Assembly (NCBI GenBank): GCA_002007465.1
Contig: LNAC01000232.1
Location: 3,199,369 to 3,263,368 of the forward strand
Origin: Ailurus styani
Lineage: Eukaryota; Chordata; Mammalia; Carnivora; Ailuridae
Length of the DNA: 64,000 bases
Direction of reading: 5' to 3'
Shown: piece by piece, positions 37,723-48,534 of the stretch
Layout of the letters: every line of letters starts with the position of its first letter
Position numbering within the stretch: the stretch's first letter is position 1
Made by a program: the position numbers and the translations under genes
Notes under the pieces: generated by a model
Seen by the model: only the letters and a program-made list of their open reading frames with translations
Told to the model about the DNA's origin: nothing
The model's database searches: none

Positions 37723-38118
37723 AAAGACATCTCTATGATACTCCACCCAAAATAAGCAGAACATACTTTCTTGTCAAGTACATACAGAAGATTATACGAG
37801 ATAGGCCACACGTTAGCCCATAAACCAAACCTTGATAAATATAAGAAGATTGAATCATACAAAATATGTTCTCCAAACTATAACAGAATTAGGTACAAAT
37901 CAACAGCAAAAAGGATCTGGGACATTCACAAATAGGTGGAAATTCAACAACACATTTCTAAATAACCAATGGGTCAAAAAGAAATCATAAGAGGAAATAG
38001 AAAATACATATAAGACCACTCAAAAACAAAAACAAAACATATCAAAATTTAGGGGACGCAGCAAAAACTTACTGATAGGTAAATTTATAACCTTAAAATG
38101 TGTTTATTAAAAAAGAAG

Positions 38119-38323
38119 AGGGGCACCTGGGTGGCTCAGTCAGTTAAGCAGCCAGCTCTTGATTTCAGTTCAGGTCATGATCTCAAGGTCCTGGTATTGA
38201 GCCCCATGTCAGGCTCTAAGCTCAAAGAGGAGTCTACTTGAGGATTGTCTCTCTCTCCCTCTGCCTGTCCTCCTGTTCAAACATGCTCTCTAAAATAAGT
38301 AAATAAATCTTAAAAAAAGAAGA
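38119..38323 (+). mobile_element. Can-SINE (older type) in old L1
   Basis: GGGGCACCTGGGTGGCTCAG, TCTTGATTTCAGTTCAGGTC, tail TAAATAAATCTTAAAAAAAG. Confidence 0.93.
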
Positions 38324-38887
38324 AACAACTCAAAGCAATGACCCAACCTTAAACCTTAAGAAATTAGAAAATAGCAAATAAACTCAAAACAAGCAGAATG
38401 AAGGAAAAAATAAAGATCAGAGATAAAAGAAAATAGAAAAACACTGGTGAAAAAAATTCAGTGAAACAAATGTCGCTTTCAACAATTTAACAACATTTAG
38501 CTATTATAATGAAGAAAAAAGACTCAAATTACTAAAATCAGAAATGAAAGCAGAGACATTACTACCAACCTTAAAGAAAAAAATATAAGGGAATACTATA
38601 AACAACTGTATGCCAACAAAATAGGTAACAGAAATAAAATGGACAACTACCTATACACACACAGACTACCAATATTGACTCGAAAATAGAAAATCTGTAT
38701 AGATGAATAATAAGTAAAGAGATTAAGTCAGTAATAAAAAAATCTTCCAACAAATATGAAAATTGATAGCTTCACTGGTGGACTCTATCAAATGTTTAAA
38801 GAATTAACATCAATCCTTATCAAACTCTTCCCAAAAATGGAAGCAGAGGGAGCACACTTCCCACATCATTCTATGAAGCCAGTATTA

Positions 38888-39088
38888 CATTTTTTTTTAA
38901 GATTTTATTTATTTATTTGACAGAGAGAGAGAGAGATCACAAGTAGGCAGAGAGGCAGGCAGAGAGAGTGGAGGAAGCAGGCTCCCCGCCGAGCAGGGAG
39001 CCCGATGTGGGCCTCGATCCCAGGACCCTGAGATCATGACCTGAGCCAAAAGCAGAGGCTTTAACCCACTGAGCCACCCAGGCGCCCT
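38888..39088 (-). mobile_element. Can-SINE, antisense, young type
   Basis: Reversed copy ending GCCACCCAGGCGCCC, placed in the tail of the older antisense SINE to its right. Confidence 0.94.
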
Positions 39089-39224
39089 TTTTTTTTTTTT
39101 TTTTAAGTAGGCTCCATGCCCAGTGTGGAACCCAACATGGGGCTCAAACTCACGACCCTGAGATCAAGACCTGAGCTGAGACCACAAGTCTGATGCTCAA
39201 CCGACTAAGCCACCCAGGTGCCCC
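39089..39224 (-). mobile_element. Old short Can-SINE, antisense
   Basis: T18 followed by AAGTAGGCTCCATGCCCAGT, ACTCACGACCCTGAGATC and GCCACCCAGGTGCCCC. Confidence 0.88.
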
Positions 39225-39583
39225 AAGATAGTATTATATCTTGATACCAAAGCCAGATAGGACATTACAAGAAAAGAAAAATACAGAATATCCCTTATAT
39301 AGATACAAAAAATCCTAAACAAAATAGTAGCAAACCAAATCCAACAAAGTACAAAACTACATGATCATTTCAATAGACACAAAAGGACATGTGACAAAAC
39401 CCAAAACCCTTTCATAATATAGTCAACAAACTCAGAATAGAAAGAAATCTCAAACTAACAATAAAAAGGAACTTCCACAACCTGTTAAAGGACAGCTACG
39501 AAAAACCTGCAGCTAACATCATACTTTATGATGAAAAACTGTAAGATTTCTTCCTAAGGTGAGGCAAAAGAGAAGGATGTCTA

Positions 39584-39738
39584 TGACCCAGCAGTTGCAC
39601 TACTGGGTATTTATGCCAAAGATACAAATGTAGTGATCCAAAGGGGCACCTGCACCCCAATGTTTATAGCAGCAATGTCCACAATAGCCAAACTATGGAA
39701 AGAGTCTAGATGCCCTCAGACAGATGAATGGATATAGA

Positions 39739-39779
<41 letters not shown>

Positions 39780-40221
39780 ATGGAATATTATTACACAACC
39801 ATCAAAAAAATGAAATCTTGTCATTTGCAATGACATGGATGGAACTAGAGGATATTACGCTAAGCAAAAACAAGTCAGAGAAAGATAACTATCATATTAT
39901 CTCACCCATATGGAATTTAAGAAACAAGCAGAGGATCATAGGGAAAAGAGGAAAAAATGAAACAAGACAAAACCAGAGAGGCAGAAAAACCATAAGAGAC
40001 TCTTAATCTTAGGAAACAAACAGGGTTGCTGGAGGGGAGGGGGATGGGGGGGTGGGGTAAATGGGTGATGGACACTGGGGAGGGTATGTGTTGTAATGAG
40101 CACTGGGTATTATGTAAGACTGATGAATCACACACCTGTACCTCTGAAACAAATAATACATTACATATTAATTGAACTTAAAAAAATAAAACAAAATATG
40201 CAAAATCAAAAAAAAAAAAAG
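39584..40221 (+). mobile_element. Younger L1 3' end inserted in old L1
   Basis: Carnivore L1 ORF2 end and 3' UTR (CCACAATAGCCAAACTATGG, GGATGGAACTAGAGG, GGGTAAATGGGTGATGGACA, CTCTGAAACAAATAATACAT) with poly(A). AAAAGAGAAGGATGTCTA at 39566 and AAAAGAAAAGGATGTCTA at 40222 form the target-site duplication in the older L1. 5'-truncated, no intact frame. Confidence 0.92.
39741..39776 (+). repeat. (GT)18 microsatellite
   Basis: Uninterrupted GT x 18 inside the younger L1, at the place where related copies read GATGTGGTATATATA. Confidence 0.98.
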
Positions 40222-41159
40222 AAAAGAAAAGGATGTCTACTCTCACTAGTTTTATTCAGCACTGTACTGGACATTCTAGCCAAAATAAGGCAAGAAAAAA
40301 GGCCTTCAAATTGGACAGCTACGAAAAATTGGTAAAGAAGTAAAACTATCCTTATTTGCAGATGACATGATCTTATATATAGAATCACTAAAGAATCCAC
40401 AAAACTACTAGAAGCAATAAACCAAGTTGAAGAATACAAAATCTGCATACAAAAACCAGTCATACTCCCATAAAGTAGCAAAGAATAACCCAAAAATGAA
40501 ATTTAAAAAACAATTCCATTTACTATAGCACCTGAAATCATAAAATACTTAGGAATAAGTGTAACAGAAGAAATACAAGACTTATGCACTGAAAACTACA
40601 AAATACTGTTCAAAGTGATTAAAGAAGATCTAAATAAATGGAAAGATATCCTATATTCATCAATCAGAGGACTTAATATTGAGATGGCAATACTCCCCAA
40701 ACTGATATACAGATTCAATATAATCCCTAACAAAATCCCAGCTAGTTTTATAGAAATTAACAAGATAATCCTAAAATTTTTATGCACATAGGTGGGCCAC
40801 AGAATAGAGAAAACAATCTTGAAAAGGAAGAACAAAACTGAAGGACTCACATCATCATTTCAAAACTTAACACAAAGCCACAACAAATAAAGACTGTTGT
40901 ACTGACCTGAGGATAGACAAATAGATCAATGGAATACAAGTGGGAGTCCAGAAATAAACATACACATCTATGACCAACTGATTTTTGACAAGCGTATCAA
41001 GATCATTTAATGTGGAAAGAATTTTTCAACAAACAGTGCCAGAATAGCTGGATATTCACATGCAAAAGAATGATTTTGGACTCCCAACTTGTACCATATA
41101 AAAAATTGGATCAAACTGGATCAAAAACCTAAATATAAAACATAAAACTATAAAATTAT

Positions 41160-41357
41160 TGGGGCATCTGGGTGGCTTAGTCGGTTAGGTGGTTGCCTTC
41201 AGCTTGGGTCATGATCTCGGTGTCCTGGGATCAAGCCCTGCTTCAGGCTCCTTGCTCAGTGGGGAGTCTGCTTCTCCCCTGCCTACCGCTCCCCTTGTGT
41301 ATGCTCACTCGCTCTCTCTGTGTCAAGTAAGTAAATAAAATCTTAAAAAAAAAAACA
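41160..41357 (+). mobile_element. Can-SINE in old L1
   Basis: GGGGCATCTGGGTGGCTTAG head, CAAGTAAGTAAATAAAATC tail. Confidence 0.93.
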
Positions 41358-42930
41358 CTATAACACTCTGAAAAGAAAACATAAGTATAAATGTTTGTGA
41401 CCTAAGATTAAGCAATAGTTTCTTAAATATAACACTAAAAGCACAAGCAACAAAATATAAACTGGATTTCATCAATATTAAAAAAACCTTTTGCTTCAAA
41501 TGACTCTACCAGGGAAGTGAAAAGACAATCCATAGAATGGGAGAAAATATTTGAAAATCATGTAGCAGACATAGGTTTGGTATCTAGAATATATAAGGAA
41601 CTTATACAACTCAACAATTAAAAATAAAACCTAAGAAATGGACAAAAGATCTGAATAGACATTCCTCAAAAGAAGATATGCAAATGACAAAAACAATAAA
41701 AAATGTTCAACATCATTAATCATAAGGAAAACGGAAATCAAAATCACAATGAGATACCACTTCTCACACATTCTAGGACAGCTCTAAAAAACAGCAAATA
41801 ACAAGTGTTGCTGTGAGGATGTGGAAAAATTAAAACTCTCATCAATTGCTGGCAGGGATGTAAAATGATGCACCTACACTGGAAAAGAGTTTGACAATTC
41901 TTCAAAATAAGTTAAACATAAAGTTACCACATGATCCAGCAAATCCCACTGCTAGATATATAGCCTAAAAAATTGAAATTATGTCCAAGCAGAACTTGTA
42001 CACGATGGTCACAGTAGCATTATTCATAACAGCCAAAAATGGAAACAATCCAAATATTAAGCAACAGATGAATAAACAAAATGTGGTATATGCATACAAT
42101 GCAGTATTACTCATCCATTAAAGGAATTAAGTATTGCGTGATGCAGCACATGGATGAATCTTGAAGACATTAAGTGAATGAGCCAGATACAAAAAGGATC
42201 ATATATGATTCCATTTATATGAAATGTACAGAATAGTCAATTCCAGACAGAAAGTAGATTAGTGGTTGCCAAGGGCTGAGGGAGGAGGGAATGAAGAGTT
42301 ATTTCTAGTGGGTAAGGGATTCCTTTTTGGATTGATGAAAATGTTCTGGAATTAGTGGTGATGACTGCACAATCTTGTAAATATACCAAAACCAATGAGT
42401 TGTATACAAGTGAAAATTTTATGGTATGTGAATTTTAGCTCAGTAAAAGATTACATTTTTTAAGTTAAGAACATCTGTTCATCAAAAGATTATTGAGAAT
42501 AAAAGGCAAGACAAAAACTGGGACAGTCACAAATATCTCATGTCTACAAAGCATGTACAAAAAACTCCTATACAAATGTTCACAGCAGCATTATTCATAA
42601 AAACCAAAACACAGAAACAACCCAAATGTCCACTAAGGAAACAAGATGTGATACATCTGTAAATGGAATATTTAGCAACAAAAAGGAATGAAGTACTGAT
42701 ACATGCTACAACGATGAACCTTGAAAACAACATATTAAGTGAAAGAAGCTAGATACAGAGGACCACACGCTGTATGATTCCATTTACATGAAATGTCCAG
42801 AATAGGCAATTCCATAGAGACAGAAAGTAAATTAGTGGTTGCCAGGGCTTGGAAAGAGAAAGGAAGCGGGGGAGGTGAGTGTACTAATGAGTACAGGGTT
42901 TCTTTCTGGGGTGATGAAAATGTTCGGGAG

Positions 42931-42996
42931 CTTTGCGCAGTGGCAGTATCATAGCCAATGAGGTTTATCCAAGGCACGATTATTGCTAATTGAAAA
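42931..42996 (+). pseudogene. U4 snRNA pseudogene, 3'-truncated (RNU4 retrocopy)
   Basis: The block begins AGCTTTGCGCAGTGGCAGTA, the exact 5' end of U4 spliceosomal RNA, and continues through the U4/U6 pairing and 5' stem-loop region to TGCTAATTGAAAA. It stops after about 66 nt, well before the Sm site and 3' hairpin, so it cannot make functional U4. A few changes from U4 are visible (TATCATAGCC for TATCGTAGCC; CCAAGGCACG for CCGAGGCGCG). It interrupts an L1 3' end: the flanking copies GAAAATGTTCGGG before and GAAAATATTCTGG after look like a target-site duplication. No poly(A) tail is present, which fits the class of snRNA retrocopies made by self-primed reverse transcription. Confidence 0.92.
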
Positions 42997-43057
42997 TATT
43001 CTGGAATTAGACAGTGGTGATGGTTTCACAACTCTCAATATACTAAAACCCACTGAA

Positions 43058-43257
43058 TTGTAGAGGCACCTGGGTGGCTCAGTCAGTTAAGTGTCTGCCT
43101 TCAGCTCAGGTCATGATCCCAGGGTCCTGGGATCAAGCCCTGGGTCGGGCTCCCTGCTCAGTGGGGAGCCTGCTTCTCCCTCTGCCTCTGCTGCTCCCCC
43201 TGCTTGTGCTCTCTCACTCTCTTTCTGGTAAATAAATCAATAAAATCTTAAAAAAGA
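43058..43257 (+). mobile_element. Can-SINE in L1 3' UTR
   Basis: GAGGCACCTGGGTGGCTCAG head. CACTGAATTGTA before and CATTGAATTGTA after are the duplicated target. Confidence 0.94.
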
Positions 43258-43324
43258 AACAAAGCATTGAATTGTATACTACCACTTTAAGTCATATGGA
43301 TTATAATTTGATAAAGCTGGGTTT

Positions 43325-43800
43325 TTTAAAGAGAATATATACAAAGACATATAAGAAGACAATCCAATTAGCAAATGACTTAAATAAGCAAGTCACAAAA
43401 GACAATATCCAAATGGCTAGTTAATATGTGAAGAGGTATTAACCTAATTATTCATCAGAAAAATACACAATAAAATCAAATGTGATGCACTACATATCCA
43501 CCAGAGTAATTTGTAAATTAAATATACAACCCAAAACATTAATATTACAGCACTAGTGACACTGCTCTCATGCATTACAGGTAGAACTGTAAATGAGAGC
43601 AACCGCTTGGGAAAATTATTTTTCAGTACCTACTATAAAATTAAACATACGCTTAACCTATGGCCTAGCAATTCCATTCTTGGTAAAAACCAAGAGCAAA
43701 GAGTCCATATAACCACTAAAGACATGTTCAAGAATGTATATAGCAGCAGCATTATTTTCCCAAAATTAAAATGCAATGAAATTGAACTTTGGGGGTATAC
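43325..43800 (+). mobile_element. Old L1 fragment
   Basis: GAAGACAATCCAATTAGCAA, GGCCTAGCAATTCCATTCTT, AGCAGCAGCATTATTTTCCC correspond to the ORF2 end region. Strongly decayed. Confidence 0.7.
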
Positions 43801-44004
43801 ATGTCTATGAAGTTCAATACATTTACAGATTTATGTAAGAACCACCACAATCTGAAATCAAAACAGTTCTATCACCCCCAAAAAACATACTTCTCCTCCT
43901 CTGGCAACTCCTAGAACCCACTGATCAGTTCTCCATCACTATATAGTTTTGTCTTTGAGAACGTCGTATACTCCTACAATATGCAAACTTTTGAGACAGG
44001 CTTC

Positions 44005-44194
44005 TTTTTCTTTTTTAAGATTTTATTTATTTATTTGTCAGAGACAGAGAGCATAAGCAGAGGGAGGAGGGGGAGAGGAGAAGCAGACTCCTCGCCGAGC
44101 AAGGAGTCCTATGTGGGACTCAATCCCAGGACCCTGGGATCCCGACCCAAGCAGAAGGCAGACGCTTAACCAACTGAGCCACACAGGTGTCCCA
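44005..44194 (-). mobile_element. Can-SINE, antisense, in L1
   Basis: Reversed full-length copy ending CTGAGCCACACAGGTGTCCC. Confidence 0.92.
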
Positions 44195-44636
44195 AGACTG
44201 TCTTAGACTCAGCATTATTTCCCTGAGAGTCATCCAAGTTGCTGTGTCATCAATAGTCTGTTCCTTTTTCCTGAGTTGTATTTCACTGTAGATATACTGC
44301 ATTTTATTTATATATTTACCTGTCAAAGGATATTTGGGTTGTTTCTAGTTTGAGGCAATTATAAATAGAGATACTATAAACATTACTCATATAGTTTTTT
44401 GGTGTGTGAACATAAGTTTTCATTTCTCTAGGGCAAACATCTAGGAGTAAGATTTCTGGGTCATATGTTAAATGTCTCTGACTTCATAATAAACTACCAA
44501 ACTGTTTTTGCAGAATGGCTATACCATTTTGTCCTTCTACCAGCAATGTATGAGAGTTCTAGTTGCTCCATACCCTTGATAATATCAAGTACTGTTTTAT
44601 TTTAACCACTGTAACAGGCATATACACTGCAGTTTT

Positions 44637-44852
44637 TTTTTCATCCTCATTTTATTATTTATTTGTTTTTATTTTTTATTATTTATTTTTTTAAAAAATT
44701 TTATTTTATTTTTATTCTTTGCCCAAGGGGTACAGGTCTGTGAATCATCAGGCTTACATCTTTCACAGCATTCACCAAAGCACAAACCCTCCCCAATGTC
44801 CATAACCCATCCACCCTATCCCTACCCTCCCACCCCCCAGTAACCCTCAGTT
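44637..44852 (-). mobile_element. Young L1 3' end, extreme 5' truncation
   Basis: A T/A-rich tail, then GGGGTACAGGTCTGTGAATC to AGTAACCCTCAG. TACACTGCAGTTTT at 44623-44636 and 44853-44866 is the target-site duplication. Confidence 0.92.
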
Positions 44853-44917
44853 TACACTGCAGTTTTAATGCATTACTCTAATGGCTACTGATGTTACACA
44901 TGTGTTTTTATGCCATC

Positions 44918-44965
44918 CATATATTCTCTGTAGTGAAGAATCATATATTCTCTGTAGTGAAGAAT
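44918..44965. repeat. 24-bp perfect tandem duplication
   Basis: CATATATTCTCTGTAGTGAA followed by GAAT occurs twice head to tail within the old antisense L1. Confidence 0.95.
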
Positions 44966-45124
44966 CAGCCTTTTGCCCGTTTCTTCATTGGGTTGAATTT
45001 GAACTTCTTTATACATTCTTGATACAATTATCAATTGTCAATTATCAATTATTGTCTTTATCAAATGGGTGACTTTCAAATATTTTCTCAGTCTGTTAGC
45101 AGCCTTATACTTAATAGCTAATAT

Positions 45125-45340
45125 ACTTAATAGCTAAAAACTGAAAAAAGCCCAAAGGTTCATAAACATAAAATGGATGAATAAACTGTGGTATGCTGAT
45201 ACCAAGGAATGCCACGTAGTAATAAAAAAGAATTACTGATACACACAAAAATATGGGTGAATCTATCTCTTGGACATTACTTTGAATAAAAGAAGCTATA
45301 CACAGGAGTCTTTGAAGGTGAAATATGCTATCTAAATATG
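45125..45340 (+). mobile_element. Old L1 3' fragment
   Basis: GATGAATAAACTGTGGTATG, GGAATGCCACGTAGTAATAA, CTTTGAATAAAAGAAGC. Confidence 0.65.
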
Positions 45341-45639
45341 AGTAATATTTCCTGAAACTGAGTTTATCATCACAGGATTTCATTAAATCAAAGATCTGCT
45401 ATCTGTTTTTCTCTCTCTCCCTTGTCACCACCACTCCTTCTCTATTTTACTTTAAGGCAGATTTTTGGAAGAAACATATAGGGAATGGTGGCAGAGTAAC
45501 AAACTAAGAATGTTTTAGGATCCAGTATCTTCTTCTGAACAATAAAGTGTAGAGAATTTGTATTCCATAAAGTAGTATCACCATGAATTATGAAAAGCAC
45601 TTATATCTAGAAGACACAAGGAATACCTATCATGTAAAA

Positions 45640-46070
45640 AAAAGGCATGTGACTGCATTTTTAAATTTTTTACATTGAAATAATTACAGATTCATATGCA
45701 GTGAAGTAAGAAATAATATAGAAAGATTCCGCCTTACCGTTCACCTAGTTTCCCCCAGTGAAAATATCCTGGATAAATATAGCACAGTATCACAACCAGG
45801 GAATTGATATTGACATCATTCATCAACTTTATTCAGATTTCACCAGTTTTACATGCAGTCATGTGTGTACAGCCTTCGTGTATCACTAGAGTCATCACAC
45901 TAGAGACATTACACTAGACACATCATCACGAGAGACATCACTACAGTCAAGACACAAAACAGTTCCAATCACAATGATTCCTTGTGCCATTTGATAGCTA
46001 CACCCGCCATCCTCCACCCGTACCAATCCCTAAACACTTGCCACCATCACATAGATCTAATGTTTTAGGC
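45640..46070 (-). mobile_element. Old L1M-type fragment, antisense
   Basis: CCTAGTTTCCCCCAGTGAAA, GTATCACAACCAGGGAATTG, ATTCAGATTTCACCAGTTTT, CAAGACACAAAACAGTTCCA are typical of old L1 in this orientation. Within it 45885-45945 has four decayed ~15-bp repeats of the CACTAGAGACAT type. Confidence 0.7.
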
Positions 46071-46977
46071 AAAATAAATAGGCTTTAAAAAAAAAGCCTT
46101 ATCACCACTGAATCTTCATTTGTCATTCCTCAGGAATGTGAAATACTAATCAAAACATCAGAATGATATAATAGCAAAAAAAGTTTAACACAGTTCTGAT
46201 AACGCTACCTCACTCTTCTTATTCTGACAAGATATATGCCATCTACACATTATTTAAGGAACAAGCTTCTTGACATTCCCAACGACCTATATTTTCCACG
46301 TGATTTTGAATTTGTAAGATGGCTACTGAAATCTTAACTTATTCATCTGAATGTGAGAATCCAAACTAAAATGACAGGTTAATTCAGCTTAATCAATGAC
46401 ACAACTAAAAAGCTGAACGATACTCATGTGACATCCGTAAGTGGTTATGTGACAAAGAAATTAAAATTTATCAACCTGGCAGTCTCTCTCTGTATAAAAC
46501 CTAATACCTGTTTTTTATTTGAAGTTAAAAAAAAATCATAATCTCTCTAATTCTATCAGTGTCCCAAGCTATAGGTACTACAAAATAATTTTATATATGT
46601 ATACAAATTCCTTTTTATTCTTTGAACATATATAATAACTTAAAGCTTTGATTACAGCAGAAGCTATTATTCAACAAATTTAAATTACCATTGGTATGGC
46701 TTGGAAGTGTAAATTTCAATTAAAAATTTTGGGGGGTAAATATATAAAGAAATTCAAAGAGAAAGTGATTGCAATGTCTTTTAAAACAAGGCAAAAGACT
46801 GCTTAACCAAAAATTCACAAGCCCAACTGCTTATCAAATGACAGTTCAACATGATAAAACCACTGCTGAATTCATAAGCTGTGTTCATAATTCACTTACA
46901 GAATTTCTTCTATACTATGCTTACAGAAATTCTTCTATACTATAATCATCAAAATTTTAAAAGAAAAAACCAAATAC
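46071..46977. other. Repeat-free intron left of the candidate exon
   Basis: No transposable element recognised. A short direct repeat (CTTACAGAA.TTCTTCTATACTAT) lies at 46894-46942. Confidence 0.45.
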
Positions 46978-47087
46978 CTGATTTCAGCATCCTGGGCACA
47001 AACATGGAGAGCAGATGAAAAATCTAACTGTTCCATTGTTAGATATGGTAGACACAAATTCTGATCTATTTTGATCACTCTCAGATT
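46978..47087 (-). CDS. Candidate alternative first-coding exon of NT5C2 (predicted)
   Basis: Inside NT5C2 intron 2, minus strand. A possible acceptor (TTTAACACCTAG) ends at 47088 and a donor ATCAG|GTATTTGG starts at 46977. The 110 nt between them are open in one frame through the full length. An ATG at 47036-47034 sits in strong context (ACAATGG) and reads MEQLDFSSALHVCAQDAEI, ending with AG. Spliced to the exon at 19376, AG+G gives Arg followed by VFVNRS, exactly the phase of the canonical exon. The product would replace the first 33 residues with 19 and keep the HAD motif. If instead it were inserted between the two canonical exons, it would give CGA ATC TGA, an immediate stop. The flanks (46.1-47.6 kb) are free of recognisable repeats. 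No expression evidence is available to me; it could also be a chance open block. Confidence 0.5.
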
Positions 47088-47655
47088 CTAGGTGTTAAAC
47101 AAGAAACTATTTAAGAGGTAATTGTGTCTAACTTGCCTCCTTCAAGCCACTGAAACATCTGAGCAGCTCAGCCTATCTTCCGACCATACAGCAAAACTAT
47201 TCCAATGAAGGGTTTGGCCTGATGACTATCCTCGGCCTAGAAGACTCAACAACCATAATAAGGAAATGGAAGAAGATCAACACTCATACCTTCTGAAGAC
47301 CAGTTTCTTAATAATGACTCATGACCATCATTTTTAAAAGACTAATACTAGCAAGAAAAAAGCTGGAAGTTAGATATTTATTTACTTAACTAAAAATATT
47401 TAGCTTCTTCTAAAAAGGGAATTCTAAAGCATCACATACAATGTAGTTTATGATAAATGATCATCACAGTCTGCCTAATTTAACCAATGATAAATTACCA
47501 ACTCCAATAAGTGACTTTAAAAAAGCCCCAGAAACAGAATATTCTACGAATTGACTTAATATACAACTAAGATAAATGCCTTTTAAAAGGTTTCTATTAA
47601 AAATTTTTAATTAACAAAAGCAAATACCTGCAAGAATTCAAGAACCCAAATTTTA
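47088..47655. other. Repeat-free intron right of the candidate exon
   Basis: No transposable element recognised. Would hold the branch point and polypyrimidine tract of the candidate exon at 46978-47087. Confidence 0.45.
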
Positions 47656-48025
47656 CATTAAAAGGAAATTCTGCAATATGCTATAACATGAATGAACCTT
47701 GAGAACATTATGCTAATATAAGTTTGTCACAAAGAGACACGCACTGTATGATTCCACTTATATGAAGTACTTAGAGTAGTCAAAATTATAAAAACAGACA
47801 GTATAATGGGGGTTGGTTGCCAGGGACTGGGGGAGGAGAGAATAGGGACTTACTGTTTAACAGATATAGTATCAATTGTACAAAATGAAGTTATGGGGGT
47901 GGATACTGGTGATGGCTGCACAACAGTGTGAATATACTTAATACTACTGAAGTATAAACTTAAAAACAGTTAAGATGGCAAATTAATGTTATGTATACTT
48001 TCCCACAATAAGAAAAAAAGGAAAA
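47656..48025 (+). mobile_element. Old L1 3' end
   Basis: TGAACCTTGAGAACATTATG, CACTGTATGATTCCACTTAT, GGTTGCCAGGGACTGGGGGA, CTGGTGATGGCTGCACAACA, ending TTTCCCACAATAAG. Confidence 0.85.
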
Positions 48026-48337
48026 AAGTTTTAAATTATCTAAAAATTTAAATCCTTGAAGGTGTTTTTCCTACTGTTTCTATTATTTCAGATTGCACTC
48101 TACCATATCAAGAATGTAGGGTGCAGAGCCAGTCTAAAATCTTCCAGGAAATACCATTCTAAATGAGTCAGAAGGACTCAGGCTATGACATATTAAATAC
48201 AACTAGGACACATGATGTGTACTAGATGATCCCGCTTCATTGCATAATTCTAGCCCTGTTTCCACTGATAAATATATTACATCACAGCCACATGTTTGTA
48301 GCATAAAGACAAATAACTGAATAAGTATAAAATACCA

Positions 48338-48519
48338 GGGCGCCTGGGTGGCTCAGTGGGTTAAAGCCTCTGCCTTCGGCTCAGGTCATGATCTCAGGGT
48401 CCTGGGATCGAGGCCCGCATCGGGCTCTCTGCTCAGCGGGGAGCCTGCTTCCTCCTCTCTCTCTGCCTACTTATAATCTCTCTCTGTCAAATAAATAAAT
48501 AAAATCTTTAAAAAAGAAA
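48338..48519 (+). mobile_element. Can-SINE (very young type)
   Basis: GGGCGCCTGGGTGGCTCAGT head. AAGTATAAAATACCA at 48323-48337 and 48520-48534 is a perfect target-site duplication. Confidence 0.97.
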
Positions 48520-48534
48520 AAGTATAAAATACCA

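Larger units (their letters stand above)
37500..42475 (+). mobile_element. Old, nearly 5-kb L1 (ORF2 and 3' UTR), dead
   Basis: L1 ORF2 runs in order: CCACCCAAAATAAGCAGAAC, AAATAACCAATGGGTCAAAA, the RT block with the FADDMILY box (GCAGATGACATGATC), TACTCCCCAAACTGATATAC, TTTTTGACAAGCGTATCAAG, CAAATCCCACTGCTAGATAT, then the 3' UTR with GATGAAAATGTTCTGGAATT. Stops and indels throughout. Split by SINEs at 37530, 38119, 38888, 39089 and 41160 and by a younger L1 at 39584. Confidence 0.88.
42480..43320 (+). mobile_element. Second old L1 3' end
   Basis: CACAGCAGCATTATTCATAA, GATACATGCTACAACGATGA, TGTATGATTCCATTTACATG, GGTGATGAAAATGTTC, CCCACTGAATTGTA. It repeats the same part of L1 that ends near 42475. 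Hosts the U4 pseudogene and a SINE. Confidence 0.85.
43830..45085 (-). mobile_element. Old L1, antisense
   Basis: CTTCTCCTCCTCTGGCAACT, GAGAGTCATCCAAGTTGCTG, GATATTTGGGTTGTTTCTAG, TCTAGGAGTAAGATTTCTGG and CAGAATGGCTATACCATTTT are reversed L1. Interrupted by the SINE at 44005 and the young L1 at 44637. Confidence 0.85.

Noticed and set aside
40206..40850. Minus-strand frames near 40.2-40.85 kb
   Set aside because: Antisense shadows of the old L1 reverse-transcriptase region.
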